Origin: Lichenihabitans sp033947565
GTDB taxonomy: Bacteria; Pseudomonadota; Alphaproteobacteria; Rhizobiales; Beijerinckiaceae
DNA length: 64,000 nucleotides
Direction of reading: 5' to 3'
NCBI RefSeq assembly: GCF_033947565.1
Contig: NZ_JARPVX010000010.1
Span: 1 to 64,000 of the forward strand
Both the position numbers and the translations under genes were made by a program. Under the pieces are notes generated by a model that worked only from the letters and a program-made list of their open reading frames with translations, was not told where the DNA came from and did not search any database. This document shows positions 55,062 to 64,000 of this stretch, piece by piece; within the stretch, counting starts at the first letter, position 1, and every line of letters starts with the position of its first letter.

Positions 55062-56456
55062 ATGCTGGATGGAAACGCAGGCTTCTTTGAACGGTTCGGC
55101 GCCGTCGGCGCCGAGGCCCAGGACCGCTACGTCACGGACTGGTCGCGTGATCTCACCGGGCGCGCCCGGGTGGTGGTACGGCCGACGTCGACCGAAGAGG
55201 TCGCGGCCGTGGTGCGCCATTGCGCCGAGCAGAACCTCGCGGTCGTGCCGCAAGGGGGGCACACGGGCCTCGTCGGTGGCGCTACGCCCTCGCCGGAGGG
55301 GGGCGAGGTGGTGATCAGTCTGGAGCGTCTCGACCGGGTGCGCGAGATCGACGCTGAGAATTTCACCATGACGGTCGAGGCGGGCTGCATCCTCGAGAAG
55401 ATCCATGCGGCTGCGGCTGTGGCGGACCGGCTGTTTCCCTTGCAGCTCAGCGCCCAGGGCTCCTGCCAAATCGGCGGCAACATCGCCACCAATGCGGGCG
55501 GCCTCAATGTGGTGCGCTACGGCATGACGCGCGATCTCGTGCTCGGGGTGGAGGCCGTGCTGGCGGACGGGCAGGTCTGGAATGGTCTGCGCAAGCTGCG
55601 CAAGAACAATACAGGCTATGATTTGAAGCAGCTGTTCCTCGGCTCGGAAGGCACGCTCGGCATCGTCACGGCAGCCTGCTTGAAACTATTCCCCAAGCCG
55701 ACGCAGGTCGAAACCGCCTTCCTGGCGGTCGAGTCGTCCGACGCGGCTGTGGCCCTGTTCGGCCGGGCACGCCGTGACCTCAGCGATCTGCTGTCCGCGT
55801 TCGAGCTACTGCCGCGTCGTGGGGTCGAGCTTGGCCTGACGGCAGCGCCGCAGGCCCGGGACCCGCTCGAGGCGCCATCGCCGTTCTACGTGTTGATGGA
55901 GGTCACTGCGAGCGGGCTCCTCGATTTGAAGACGCTCGTGGAGCGCTTCCTCGAGGGCATCGTCATCGACGGCCTTGTGGCCGACGGGGCACTGGCCGCG
56001 AGCGGCGCCCAGGCGGCCGCCTTCTGGCAGATCCGCGAAGGCTTGATCGAGGCGCAGGCCAGGCAGGGCCGCCACCTGCGCACCGACGTGTCGATCCCGA
56101 TCTCCGGCCTCGCGTCGTTCCTCGATCGAACCCATGCGGCGTTGGCCGACGCGGCGCCCGGTTGTGTGCCGCTCGCCTATGGCCATCTCGGTGACGGCAA
56201 CATCCACTTCAACGTACTTCCGCCGGCGGGGCTCGACGATGTGGCGCGCGTGGCGCTGCTGTACCGCTGCGAGGCCATCATCTTTGCGGAGGTGGATGCT
56301 GCGTCCGGATCGATCAGCGCCGAACACGGCATCGGCCGCGTCAAGCGCAGCGCCTTTCTGGCGCGCACGCCACCACTCGACCTCGCCTTGCTGCGCAAGG
56401 TAAAATCCGCCCTTGATCCTGCTGGCCTGATGAGCCCGGGGCGGATTTTTGAGTGA
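55062..56456 (+). CDS. FAD-linked D-2-hydroxyacid dehydrogenase (D-lactate/GlcD-like)
   Basis: A 464-residue PCMH-type flavoprotein: VVRPTSTEEVAAVVRHC, VPQGGHTGLVGGATP, GSCQIGGNIATNAGGLNVVRYG, GYDLKQLFLGSEGTLGIVT and the C-terminal GHLGDGNIHFNV with HGIGRVKR. It oxidises D-lactate or a similar 2-hydroxy acid, passing electrons to quinone or a flavoprotein. The ATG at 55062 follows AAGGGG; an ATG at 55026 would add 12 residues. With GloA across the divergent promoter it could complete a methylglyoxal to D-lactate to pyruvate route. A glyoxalase II gene is not seen. Confidence 0.87.
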   Translation: MLDGNAGFFERFGAVGAEAQDRYVTDWSRDLTGRARVVVRPTSTEEVAAVVRHCAEQNLAVVPQGGHTGLVGGATPSPEGGEVVISLERLDRVREIDAENFTMTVEAGCILEKIHAAAAVADRLFPLQLSAQGSCQIGGNIATNAGGLNVVRYGMTRDLVLGVEAVLADGQVWNGLRKLRKNNTGYDLKQLFLGSEGTLGIVTAACLKLFPKPTQVETAFLAVESSDAAVALFGRARRDLSDLLSAFELLPRRGVELGLTAAPQARDPLEAPSPFYVLMEVTASGLLDLKTLVERFLEGIVIDGLVADGALAASGAQAAAFWQIREGLIEAQARQGRHLRTDVSIPISGLASFLDRTHAALADAAPGCVPLAYGHLGDGNIHFNVLPPAGLDDVARVALLYRCEAIIFAEVDAASGSISAEHGIGRVKRSAFLARTPPLDLALLRKVKSALDPAGLMSPGRIFE

Positions 56457-56473
56457 CGGCCGGAGCGCCACCC

Positions 56474-57193
56474 ATGAGCCTGAACTCGCTGGACCGAACG
56501 CCGCAGCTGCCGATCCGCATCGTCGAGGCGATCCGGCGTGAGATCGGAGAAGGGCGACTGAAGCCGGGAGACCGGCTGCCGGGCGAGCAGATGCTGGCCG
56601 ACACGTTCAAGGTCAGCCGCAACGTGGTGCGGGAGGCGATCGCACGGCTCCGCTCCGACGGGGTGGTTCAGTCGCGCCAGGGTATCGGCGCTTTCGTGGT
56701 GCGGAATACGCCGTTGCCCATCCTGCGGGTCGAACCTGATGCTGCGAACAACCGCGCCGCCTTTACTCACGTCTTCGAACTTCGGACCATGCTGGAAGTG
56801 CGGGCCGCCAGCCTGGCGGCCCTGCGCGGCACAGAGGCCCAGCACGCCGCCATCTCGGAGGCGCTCATGAAAATGCGCGGCATTGAGAAATGGGCCGACA
56901 AGGGAGTCGACGCTGACCTGGAATTCCACCGTGCGGTGGCGCTCGCGACGGGCAACGACTACGTGGCTCGGGTGGTGGGCTTTGTGTCGGAACACATGAG
57001 GGACAGCATCCTCGAGACGCGTCGCCGGCCGAATGCCAATCTCAAGGACATCGTTGACATCACCATCACAGAGCATGAGGCGATCCATGACGCTATCGTT
57101 GCCCGCGATGCGGCCTTGGCTCGCGCAACGATGGAACTGCACATCATCAACGCCGCCCAGCGCGTCGGCGTCTCGCTTCAAACAGGCTTGTAA
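56474..57193 (+). CDS. GntR-family regulator, FadR/FCD type
   Basis: A 239-residue regulator: winged helix with RLPGEQMLADTFKVSRNVVREAI (core SRNVVREAIARL) and a C-terminal FCD domain (FELRTMLEVRAASLAAL, DLEFHRAVALATGN, EHEAIHDAI with metal-binding His). It lies 17 bases after the FAD dehydrogenase and likely controls that gene and the divergent importer operon. The ATG at 56474 with GGAG upstream was chosen; a GTG at 56453 overlapping the previous stop is possible. Confidence 0.86.
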   Translation: MSLNSLDRTPQLPIRIVEAIRREIGEGRLKPGDRLPGEQMLADTFKVSRNVVREAIARLRSDGVVQSRQGIGAFVVRNTPLPILRVEPDAANNRAAFTHVFELRTMLEVRAASLAALRGTEAQHAAISEALMKMRGIEKWADKGVDADLEFHRAVALATGNDYVARVVGFVSEHMRDSILETRRRPNANLKDIVDITITEHEAIHDAIVARDAALARATMELHIINAAQRVGVSLQTGL

Positions 57194-57943
57194 ACTTGCC
57201 CAAGCCATCGGGTGTCTTTGGACAGGCCAGTTTTGCCAGGGCCCTATCGCTGAAGCCACGCCGCAGTCTACGCGATGGTCGATGGTTTTTTATTTTAAAG
57301 ACCTGTGCATCGACCGGACGAAAGCTGCCAAGCCAGCCCGGCGTGTGCGCGATGTTGAGGAGCGGCTGCTCAAGCGCCGAGTCCGTCCAGAGCCGCCGTT
57401 CCGGGTCTAGCCAAGCTCACCAGTCGGTGACCGACCGCCTGTTCTCTTAATGACCACTTTCAGCCGCGGCACACCATCGAGGTGACGCTCGGTATTCGCC
57501 GCGGCGGGAAAAGACGCCGCCCTTGGAACGCCGGCCGGATGCTTGGTGCCAAACGGGCGCTCTTGCCGCAGCCGGTCTGGGCCGTTCCCCTCCGCCTTAA
57601 TCACGAAGGCAGGCTGCGCAGCCGGGCCATGTTCGATCAGGCGATCGCCAGCAAGCTGCGACCTCGCGGTCAGTGCTCGCCTTCGATGACTGAGTTGCTC
57701 GGCCGTCGCCGCGCTATCGCCTCGCCGACCGGCAGCGTGAAATTCAGCCTGTCGAGTACGATACGGCGTATCGGCCCGCGCGTCATGCCGAGGGCCTGGC
57801 CGGCCATGACTTGGCTGGGGTTGCTGCCGAGCATGCCAGCCCTGCCAATGTCGCCAAGGAACGGCGCTATCCTTGCATGTTGAGAATGCCTTGGTCTCAA
57901 CGACGGGCTTTTCTGCTGAAAAGATTCGAACCTTCCGCCTGCA
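57194..57943. other. Gene-poor stretch between two GntR genes
   Basis: 750 bases with no supported gene. Open frames on both strands show no family motif and lack good ribosome sites. It might be decayed coding sequence, but I could not assign a parent gene. Confidence 0.45.
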
Positions 57944-58648
57944 CTACGCAGGATCGAGGGCGCGGTGCAGCGCATGGGCGACGGCTAGGCCGGTGTTCGT
58001 GACGTGTGTCTGCCAGATCGATGCGGCGGCTTCGGCATCGCGACACCTCATCGCTTCCATGAGCAACGCGTGTTCGTGCATGGCTTGATCCCAACGCGCG
58101 TCGTCGACAATGGCATTGTAGCGGCCGCGGCGGCCGCGGAGTTCGAGGCGGGCATGGGTGGCCACGAGGTCGGGGTTCCCGGACAGGGTCAGCACAGCAG
58201 CGTGGATTTCGTTGTTGACCGCGAAATACGCTTGCCTTTCACGGCGGCGGTGATGCGCCACCATCGCGGCATGCCGGCGTTCGAGTTCGTCGCAATCTTC
58301 TGCGTGCATCCTCATCGTCGCGAGCCGCGCCGCCAGGGCTTCCAAAGCCGCCATGACTTCGAAAAGGGCGAGTGCCTCGTCGGCCGTGTAGGGGAGGACG
58401 CGCGCTCCGCGGTTGGGCAGGAGTTCCACCAAGCGGTCCTCGGCCAGAATGATCAGTGCCTCGCGGACCGGCGTGGCCGATACCGCGAGCGAAGCCGCAA
58501 GGGCCGCCACCTGGACGCGCGTTCCAGGCGGCAGTGTGCCCTGCACGATCATCGCGCGCAGATGGTCGGCGACCGATGCCGCAAGCGACGAGCGGGCGAT
58601 GGGGAAGGTGTCCTCGGCGGGCACGGGCGCCGATCGTTCTGCCGTCAT
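57944..58648 (-). CDS. GntR-family regulator, FCD subfamily (second of a tandem pair)
   Basis: A 234-residue regulator with a winged helix (VAALAASLAVSATPVREALIIL) and an FCD domain (FEVMAALEALAARLATMRM, AYFAVNNEIHAAVLTLSGN, QAMHEHALLMEAMRCRD). Its ATG overlaps the stop of the preceding paralogue (ATGA), so the two are co-translated. It is divergent from the dipeptide-type importer and is a probable regulator of it. Confidence 0.86.
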   Translation of the reverse strand: MTAERSAPVPAEDTFPIARSSLAASVADHLRAMIVQGTLPPGTRVQVAALAASLAVSATPVREALIILAEDRLVELLPNRGARVLPYTADEALALFEVMAALEALAARLATMRMHAEDCDELERRHAAMVAHHRRRERQAYFAVNNEIHAAVLTLSGNPDLVATHARLELRGRRGRYNAIVDDARWDQAMHEHALLMEAMRCRDAEAAASIWQTHVTNTGLAVAHALHRALDPA

Positions 58649-59442
58649 GGTGCGGGGTCGGCTGCGGCGGCTTGGGCGAGGACGGCCTCTCCGGTTCGCC
58701 GGGCGTGCGCCAGGATGAGGGCGCCCGCTTGTGCGCCGTCACCGCGAAGGAGTGCCTCGATCCAACCTTCGTGCTCGCGCATCGAGTCCGCCCAGCGCGC
58801 CGTCGAGGTCAGCGTCGAGGATCTGTTGTGCCGCGCCTTGTTGGACAACTCCCGGTGCAACGCCTCGAGAACCGGGCTCTCGGCCAAGCGGACGATGAGC
58901 GCATGCATCTTCTGGTTGGCCTGGAAATAGGCTTGCTGGCGTCCTTCGCGGAAGCTCGCCTTCATGGTTTCCTGCAGCGCCCGCACGTCTGCGGCCGTGT
59001 GAGGCGTGATGCGTTCCGCCGCACGCTCCGCCGCATGGCGCTCCAGGGCTCCGATGACCTCGAAATGGTCGAGGATCTCGATATCCGAGAAGCGCCGGAC
59101 CCGGGCCCCCCGTCCGGGCAGAAGCTCGAGCAAACCTTCGGAAGCCAGAAGCTTGACCGCTTCCCGGAGGGGCGTTCGCGACACCCCAAGCGCCCGGGCG
59201 ATCGCGACCTCGTTGACCTTCTCGCCCGCTGCGATCTCGCCGCGCATCACCAAACGCCGCAAACGGTCGGCCGCCAGAGCGTGAAGCGGTTCGCGGCGCA
59301 GCGTCGGGGGCCCGCTTCGTTCCGCAAGCTCGGCGTGAGCGGATGATGCCTGATCGGTCACGATTTGCGGTTTCAAGGAACGCGGCACCCTGGCTGAGAC
59401 CGTATCGCGACACGGGGCAGTGTGCACGATCTTTGGCCGCAT
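58645..59442 (-). CDS. GntR-family regulator, FCD subfamily (first of a tandem pair)
   Basis: A 265-residue regulator with a winged helix (AIARALGVSRTPLREAVKLL) and an FCD domain (FEVIGALERHAAERAAERI, AYFQANQKMHALIVRLAES, SMREHEGWIEALLRGD). It shares ARG(A)RV and AYFxxNxxxHA segments with the adjacent paralogue. The first 45 residues lie ahead of the DNA-binding domain and look disordered, so the true start may be later than 59442. It is the gene nearest to the divergent promoter region. Confidence 0.85.
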   Translation of the reverse strand: MRPKIVHTAPCRDTVSARVPRSLKPQIVTDQASSAHAELAERSGPPTLRREPLHALAADRLRRLVMRGEIAAGEKVNEVAIARALGVSRTPLREAVKLLASEGLLELLPGRGARVRRFSDIEILDHFEVIGALERHAAERAAERITPHTAADVRALQETMKASFREGRQQAYFQANQKMHALIVRLAESPVLEALHRELSNKARHNRSSTLTSTARWADSMREHEGWIEALLRGDGAQAGALILAHARRTGEAVLAQAAAADPAP

Positions 59443-59566
59443 CGCTTCCGGGAGACAAGCCTGTTCGTGAGGCAGCTCCCTTGGCGTGATCGCTTATAGA
59501 ATAATCAATTTTGTATGCACTATTTGAAAATTGCGCCGAAAACAATGGTTTATAAATTGGCACAGT

Positions 59567-59576
59567 ATGTGCACAT
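59567..59576. promoter_or_regulatory. Candidate GntR operator upstream of the dipeptide-type importer
   Basis: ATGTGCACAT is a perfect ten-base palindrome 38 bases before the binding-protein ATG. A related half-matching site, TGTATGCAC, lies at about 59512-59520. Both sit in an AT-rich divergent promoter region between two GntR genes and the importer, and both carry the GT-N-AC core typical of GntR sites. Confidence 0.45.
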
Positions 59577-59614
59577 CGGCTTCTGTGATCGCTTGTGGCC
59601 CCCGGAGGTGTTTG

Positions 59615-61237
59615 ATGCCCAATCCGTCGTCCCGTTTCTCGCCCGCCACCGCCTGCCTTGCAGCTGCGGCCGCGCTCCTGGCCGGGACGGCCGCCCCCGT
59701 TGCCGCGGCCACCCCGCGTGACGTCCTGATCGAGGTGGCCGAGCATGGTCCCAATTCGCTCGATCCGATGACCCCGGCCGCCAACGAAACCAGTCAGCTC
59801 GTCGCTTGGCAGATCTACGACCGGCTGGTCACGCACGCCTTGAAGGCCACGCCGGATGGCAAGACCGTCTACGACGCCAGCAAGCTCGAGCCCGAGCTGG
59901 CAGAAAGCTGGACCGTCGATCCCGACGGCAAGACCATGGTGTTCCATCTGCGCAAGGATGCGGTGTTTCACGACGGCAGCCCGGTCACGGCGGCCGATGT
60001 GAAATGGTCGTTCGACCGCGCCATCGCGGCCGGTGGCTTTCCCGCCATTCAGATGGCGGCGGGCTCTTTGACCGATCCCAAGCAATTCACGGCCGTGGAC
60101 GACCATACCTTCAAGATCACGCTCGACGCCGCCAACAAGCTGACGATGCCCGACCTCACGGTGCCGGTCCCCGACATCATGAATGCGAAGCTGGCCTTGT
60201 CGCACGCGACCGCCGAAGACCCTTGGGCGCTGAACTGGACGCGCGAGCATGATGCCGGGGGCGGCCCCTACAAGATCGCCAGCTGGAAGCCGGGCGATCA
60301 GATCGTGTTCGAGCGCTTCGACGCCTGGAAGTCCGGCCCGGCGCCGGCCATGAAGCGGGTCGTTTACCGCGAGATCGCATCGCCGGGAACGCGCCGCGCC
60401 CTGCTCGAAAAGGGTGACGTCGATGTTTCGATCGGCCTGCCGCCGAAGGATTACGCCGAACTGGCCTCGGCCGGAAAGGTCAACGTCATCGGTACGCTGA
60501 TGCAGAACGAGATGTTCTACGTCGATTTGAGCACCACCACGAAGCCCTTCGACAACAAGCTGGTGCGCCAGGCGGTAGCCTATGCGGTGCCCTACGCCGC
60601 CATCATGAGCCAGGCGCTTTACGGGCGCGGCGAGCCGATGTTCGGCGCCGATCCGAAGGCGCCCTATGCGCCGAAGTGGCCCGTGGCGTCGCCCTACCAG
60701 ACCGATCTCGCCAAGGCCAAGGATCTGCTGAAGCAGGCCGGCTACCCCGACGGCTTCAAAACCGAGATGTTCATCGACATGAGCCAGTCGACCGTCCAGG
60801 AGCCGATGGCGCTGCTGATCCAGGAACAGCTGAAGAAGATCGGCATCGACATGGCGATCACCAAGGTGCCGGGCTCGGAGTGGTTCGCCCGCATGGGGTC
60901 CAAGAAGCTGCCGATGGACATCAACTATTTCTACGGTTGGCTCGACTACCCGGAATACTTCTACTTTTGGACCTATGACGGCAAGAACAACAGCGTGTTC
61001 AATACGCCGAACTACGTCAATCCGGCGCTCGACGAGCTCACCAATGCGGCCCGGTTCGAAAAGGAGCCGGCCAAATACGACGCGCTCATCTCCAAGATGA
61101 ACACCATCGCCATGGACGACGTGCCACGCATCCCGATCGCGCATCTGTTCTCGGATATCGCGCTGCAAAAGGATGTGAAGGGGTACGTCTACTGGTTCCA
61201 CACCAACCTCGACTACCGCTTCATCACCAAGAACTGA
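59615..61237 (+). CDS. Dipeptide/oligopeptide-type ABC transporter substrate-binding protein (family 5)
   Basis: A 540-residue binding protein with a Sec signal (ACLAAAAALLAGTAAPVAAA) and the family-5 signature region LAESWTVDPDGKTMVFHLRKDAVFHDGSPVTAADVKWSF (seen as VFHDGSPVTAADV). GGAGG at 59604-59608 fixes the ATG at 59615. It heads an operon with DppB, DppC and DppD-type proteins. Family-5 binders take peptides, but also nickel, opines and glycosides, and the ligand is not evident here. Confidence 0.9.
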   Translation: MPNPSSRFSPATACLAAAAALLAGTAAPVAAATPRDVLIEVAEHGPNSLDPMTPAANETSQLVAWQIYDRLVTHALKATPDGKTVYDASKLEPELAESWTVDPDGKTMVFHLRKDAVFHDGSPVTAADVKWSFDRAIAAGGFPAIQMAAGSLTDPKQFTAVDDHTFKITLDAANKLTMPDLTVPVPDIMNAKLALSHATAEDPWALNWTREHDAGGGPYKIASWKPGDQIVFERFDAWKSGPAPAMKRVVYREIASPGTRRALLEKGDVDVSIGLPPKDYAELASAGKVNVIGTLMQNEMFYVDLSTTTKPFDNKLVRQAVAYAVPYAAIMSQALYGRGEPMFGADPKAPYAPKWPVASPYQTDLAKAKDLLKQAGYPDGFKTEMFIDMSQSTVQEPMALLIQEQLKKIGIDMAITKVPGSEWFARMGSKKLPMDINYFYGWLDYPEYFYFWTYDGKNNSVFNTPNYVNPALDELTNAARFEKEPAKYDALISKMNTIAMDDVPRIPIAHLFSDIALQKDVKGYVYWFHTNLDYRFITKN

Positions 61238-61311
61238 GGCGCCTATCCCGTGACGCCGCCGTCTCCAACCCGGGGAAGGTGGTGTCGCGCCCTGGAAAGC
61301 AATCGCCATCC

Positions 61312-62334
61312 ATGTCGTCCCTCATCACGGTCGCCAAACGCGTTTCCTCCGCGGTGCCGAGCCTTATCGGAGTCGTAATCGTCACCTTTCTGCTGGCGCG
61401 CGCGCTGCCGGGTGACCCGGCGGCCTATTATGCCGGCGCCTCGGCGACGCCTGAAAGCATCGCGCAGATCCGCGCCAAGCTCGGCCTCGACCGCTCGTGG
61501 CTGGTTCAGTTCGGCGACTACGTGAACCACCTCGTCCATGGCGATCTCGGACAATCGGTGTCGAGCGGCGCGCCCGTGCTGACCGATCTTGCGACGCGGC
61601 TGCCCGCTTCGATCGAACTCACCGGCGCGGCGCTGTTGTTCGCCCTGCTGCTGGGCCTGCCACTCGGCATCCTGGCCGCAACCCGCCCCGGGTCGCCGGT
61701 CGACCACCTGTGCCGGGTACTGGTCACCGTGGGGGCGGCGTTCCCGACCTTTTTCGTCGCGCTGCTGCTCGTCTTCGTCTTCTACTTCAAGCTCGGCATC
61801 GCGCCGGAGCCGCTCGGCCGGCTCAACGAGATCTACCAGACCGCGCCCCCGACCGTGACGGGCTTGCTGCTGGTCGACACGCTGTTGGCAGGCGACGGCG
61901 AAGCGTTCCGGGCGGCCTTCGGGCAGCTGGTTCTGCCCGCCGTCTCGCTTGGCCTGTTCGCGCTCGCCCCCATCGCGCGCATCACCCGGGCCGCCATGCT
62001 GGAAGCACTCGCGAGCGACTATGCCCGCACGGCGCGGGCCATGGGGCTTGCCCGGGGCCGCATTGTCTTCGTTTACGCTCTGCGCAATGCCGCGCTGCCC
62101 ATCGTCAACATCCTCGGCATGGTGTTCTCGTTCCTGCTCGGCGCCAACGTGCTGGTCGAACAGGTCTTCGCCTGGCCCGGCATCGGCGCTTATGCGGTCA
62201 AGGCCGTGATCGCGTCCGACTATGCTGCCGTCCAGGGCTTCGTGCTGATGATGGCCGTGGTGTTCATCCTTCTCAACCTCGGCGTCGACCTGCTGGCGGC
62301 CGCCATGGACCCGCGGGTGCGCTACGATGGCTGA
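61312..62334 (+). CDS. Dipeptide-type ABC transporter permease (DppB family)
   Basis: A 340-residue membrane protein: VVIVTFLLARALPGDPAAYYAG at the N-terminus, LGLDRSWLVQFGDYVNHLVHGDLGQS (seen as HGDLGQSV), and the coupling stretch DYARTARAMGLARGRIVFVYALRNA (core ARTARAMGL). It has six helices. The ATG at 61312 was chosen as the DppB N-terminus; a GTG at 61279 would add 11 residues. Its end overlaps the next gene by eight bases. Confidence 0.9.
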   Translation: MSSLITVAKRVSSAVPSLIGVVIVTFLLARALPGDPAAYYAGASATPESIAQIRAKLGLDRSWLVQFGDYVNHLVHGDLGQSVSSGAPVLTDLATRLPASIELTGAALLFALLLGLPLGILAATRPGSPVDHLCRVLVTVGAAFPTFFVALLLVFVFYFKLGIAPEPLGRLNEIYQTAPPTVTGLLLVDTLLAGDGEAFRAAFGQLVLPAVSLGLFALAPIARITRAAMLEALASDYARTARAMGLARGRIVFVYALRNAALPIVNILGMVFSFLLGANVLVEQVFAWPGIGAYAVKAVIASDYAAVQGFVLMMAVVFILLNLGVDLLAAAMDPRVRYDG

Positions 62335-63190
62335 CGCGACCGCGACGGCGGCATTCTGGAGCGAGGCGCGCCACCTCGCTGTCGAGAACAAGCTGACCCT
62401 GGTGGCGGGCTTGATCCTCGTCGGCCTCTGCGTTCTGGCGATCGGCGGCGCCGCGATGGCGCCCTACGACCCGCTGACCACCGACGTGTCCGCCACCCTC
62501 AAGGGCCCCTCGCTGGCGCATTGGTTCGGCACCGACGCGCTTGGCCGCGACCTGCTCAGCCGCGTCATCGTGGCGACGCGGCTCGATCTCGGCATGGCGG
62601 TCGGGGCCGTGGCGCTGTCCTTCCTGTGCGGCACCACGCTTGGCGCCGTCGGAGGTTACCTCGGCGGCTGGGCCGACGGGCTGATCGGGCGGGTGATGGA
62701 CACCATCATGGCCTTTCCGCTCTTCGTGCTGGCCATGGGCATCGTGGCGGCGCTCGGCAACAGCGTCGCCAACATCGTGCTGGCCACCGCCATCATCAAC
62801 CTGCCGTTCTATGCCCGCTTCGCCCGGGCCGAGGTGAACGTGCGGCGTGAACTCACCTATGTGGATGCGGCCCGCATGGGCGGCAACGCGCCGGCCCGCG
62901 TGCTGGCGCGCCACATCGTGCCCAACATCCTGCCCACCATGGCGGTGCAGGCTTCGCTCAACCTCGGCTGGGCGATCCTCAATGCGGCGGGCCTGTCCTT
63001 CATCGGGCTCGGGGTTCGGCCGCCGATGCCGGAATGGGGCATCATGGTGTCGGAGGGGGCCTCCTACATCATCTCGGGCGAGTGGTGGACCTTCGCGTTC
63101 CCCGGCTTCGCGCTCGTGCTGGCGGTGTTCTGCTTCAACCTGATCGGCGACGGCTTGCGCGACCTGATCGATCCGAGGCGACGCACATGA
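62327..63190 (+). CDS. Dipeptide-type ABC transporter permease (DppC family)
   Basis: A 287-residue membrane protein with the DppC landmarks HWFGTDALGRDLLSRVI, GWADGLIGRVMDTIMAFP, the coupling segment DAARMGGNAPARVLARHIVPN, and GLGVRPPMPEWG. It pairs with the preceding permease. Its stop overlaps the next ATG (ATGA). Confidence 0.92.
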   Translation: MADATATAAFWSEARHLAVENKLTLVAGLILVGLCVLAIGGAAMAPYDPLTTDVSATLKGPSLAHWFGTDALGRDLLSRVIVATRLDLGMAVGAVALSFLCGTTLGAVGGYLGGWADGLIGRVMDTIMAFPLFVLAMGIVAALGNSVANIVLATAIINLPFYARFARAEVNVRRELTYVDAARMGGNAPARVLARHIVPNILPTMAVQASLNLGWAILNAAGLSFIGLGVRPPMPEWGIMVSEGASYIISGEWWTFAFPGFALVLAVFCFNLIGDGLRDLIDPRRRT

Positions 63191-64000
63191 GCGAACCCCT
63201 TCTTTCGGTGCAAGGGCTGACACTCGACTTTGAAACCCGCAAGGGCCGCGTCAAGGCGCTCGAAGACATCAGCTTCAGCCTCGCGCGTGGCGAGATCCTC
63301 GGCATCGTGGGCGAAAGCGGCTCGGGCAAGTCCGTGCTGTCCTTTGCCATCATGGGCCTGCTCGACGCCGCCGCCCGGATGCGAAGCGGCGCCATCCGAT
63401 TCGAGGGCATGGACCTGGCGCAAAAGGGCGCGGTCGCGGCGCTGCGCGGGCGCGAACTGTCGATGATCTTCCAGAGCCCGCGCACGGCCCTCAACCCGAT
63501 CCGCCGCGTCGGCCAGCAGATCGAGGACGTGCTGGTGCGCCATGGGCCGATGCCGCGCGCAAAGGCCCGCGAGGCCGCGGTCGCGGCCATCGCCCGCGTG
63601 CGCATCCCCGATGCCGAGCGCCGCGCCCGCGCCTTCCCGTTCGAACTGTCGGGCGGCATGTGCCAGCGCATCATGATCGCCATGGCGCTCGCCTGCTCAC
63701 CCTCGTTGTTGATCGCCGACGAGCCCACCACCGGCCTCGATGTCACCACCCAGGCCGTGGTGATGGACCTCATCCGCGATCTCGTGAAGGAAACCCGCAT
63801 GGGCGCGATCCTGATCACCCACGACCTCGCGCTGGCGGGCGAATATTGCGACCGGCTGATGGTCATGCATGCCGGCCACGTGGTCGAGACGGCCCCGACC
63901 GAGAGCCTGTTCGGCGCCCTGCGCCACCCTTATACGCGGCGCCTGTTCGCCGCGACGCCGACCGCTGCCGCCACACTCGACGACCTGGCCGTCATCCCCG
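63187..64000 (+). CDS. Dipeptide-type ABC transporter ATP-binding protein (DppD family), 3' truncated by window edge
   Basis: The visible 271 codons carry Walker A GESGSGKSVLSFAI, the Q-loop MIFQSPRTALNPIRRVG, signature LSGGMCQRIMIAMALA, Walker B LLIADEPTTGLDVTTQ and LITHDLALAGEYCDR. RHPYTRRLFAATP starts the C-terminal OppD-type extension. The gene runs off the right edge intact. A DppF-type second ATPase is expected beyond it. Confidence 0.92.
   Translation, partial: MSEPLLSVQGLTLDFETRKGRVKALEDISFSLARGEILGIVGESGSGKSVLSFAIMGLLDAAARMRSGAIRFEGMDLAQKGAVAALRGRELSMIFQSPRTALNPIRRVGQQIEDVLVRHGPMPRAKAREAAVAAIARVRIPDAERRARAFPFELSGGMCQRIMIAMALACSPSLLIADEPTTGLDVTTQAVVMDLIRDLVKETRMGAILITHDLALAGEYCDRLMVMHAGHVVETAPTESLFGALRHPYTRRLFAATPTAAATLDDLAVIP

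Noticed and set aside
57194..57943. Possible decayed transposase between the GntR genes
   Set aside because: No transposase motif could be recognised in any frame.
58739..61309. An 856-codon minus-strand frame opposite the dipeptide-type binding protein
   Set aside because: The plus-strand family-5 binding protein is unmistakable, and the minus frame merely joins its shadow with part of a GntR gene in the wrong frame.

Overview
This is a high-GC, gene-dense stretch of an alphaproteobacterial chromosome or large plasmid, most likely from a member of Hyphomicrobiales (Rhizobiales). The gene families point that way: a GlxBCD/GlnT-type N-methylglutamate module, a GatZ/PfkB amino-sugar set, a hydroxyproline-type cluster and many FCD-type GntR regulators. 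No rRNA, tRNA, CRISPR array or phage genes were seen. Nearly every cluster pairs an ABC importer with catabolic enzymes and a local regulator, so the window reads as a nitrogen and carbon scavenging region.

Region 1 (1-22 kb), amide and urea nitrogen. The left edge holds a truncated deaminase-like amidohydrolase and a PuuE-like deacetylase/allantoinase, then an IS1182-type remnant. A GatA-type amidase lies divergent to an AmiC-AmiR sensor/antiterminator pair. Right after amiR is an RNA leader with two hexaloop hairpins and an intrinsic terminator, the expected target of the AmiR ANTAR domain. Behind it lie urtABCDE, aliphatic amidase amiE, and a complete but unusual urease set in the order ureE-ureF-ureAB (fused)-ureC-ureG-ureD. 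A NorD/CbbO-like VWA protein and a NorQ/CbbQ-like AAA+ ATPase lie convergent to this operon.

Region 2 (22-31 kb), amino-sugar catabolism. It holds a PfkB kinase, GatZ-like protein, DeoR regulator, BadF/NagK-like kinase, a three-gene sugar ABC importer without its ATPase, and a SIS-domain isomerase/deaminase. Region 3 (31-37.6 kb), on the minus strand, is an N-methylglutamate module: amidotransferase, GXGXG and FMN subunits, a GlnT/GmaS-like synthetase, a monomeric sarcosine-oxidase-like flavoenzyme, and an XRE-cupin regulator upstream.

Region 4 (37.8-44.8 kb) looks like hydroxyproline or related imino-acid use: a polar amino-acid ABC importer, a DapA-family lyase/deaminase, a 966-residue fusion of three normally separate dehydrogenase subunits, and a divergent GntR regulator. 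Region 5 (44.8-48 kb) is scarred: an IS3 remnant, a truncated quinone oxidoreductase gene and an orphan molybdenum hydroxylase large subunit. Region 6 (48-57.2 kb) is a ribose-type ABC importer with an SDR, a glyoxalase-fold protein, a DUF59 protein and an amidohydrolase, divergent from a D-lactate-type FAD dehydrogenase and a GntR regulator. Region 7 (57.9-64 kb) has two tandem GntR paralogues divergent from a dipeptide-type ABC operon that runs off the right edge.

All functional names come from sequence motifs, length and neighbourhood read by eye. No database search was run.
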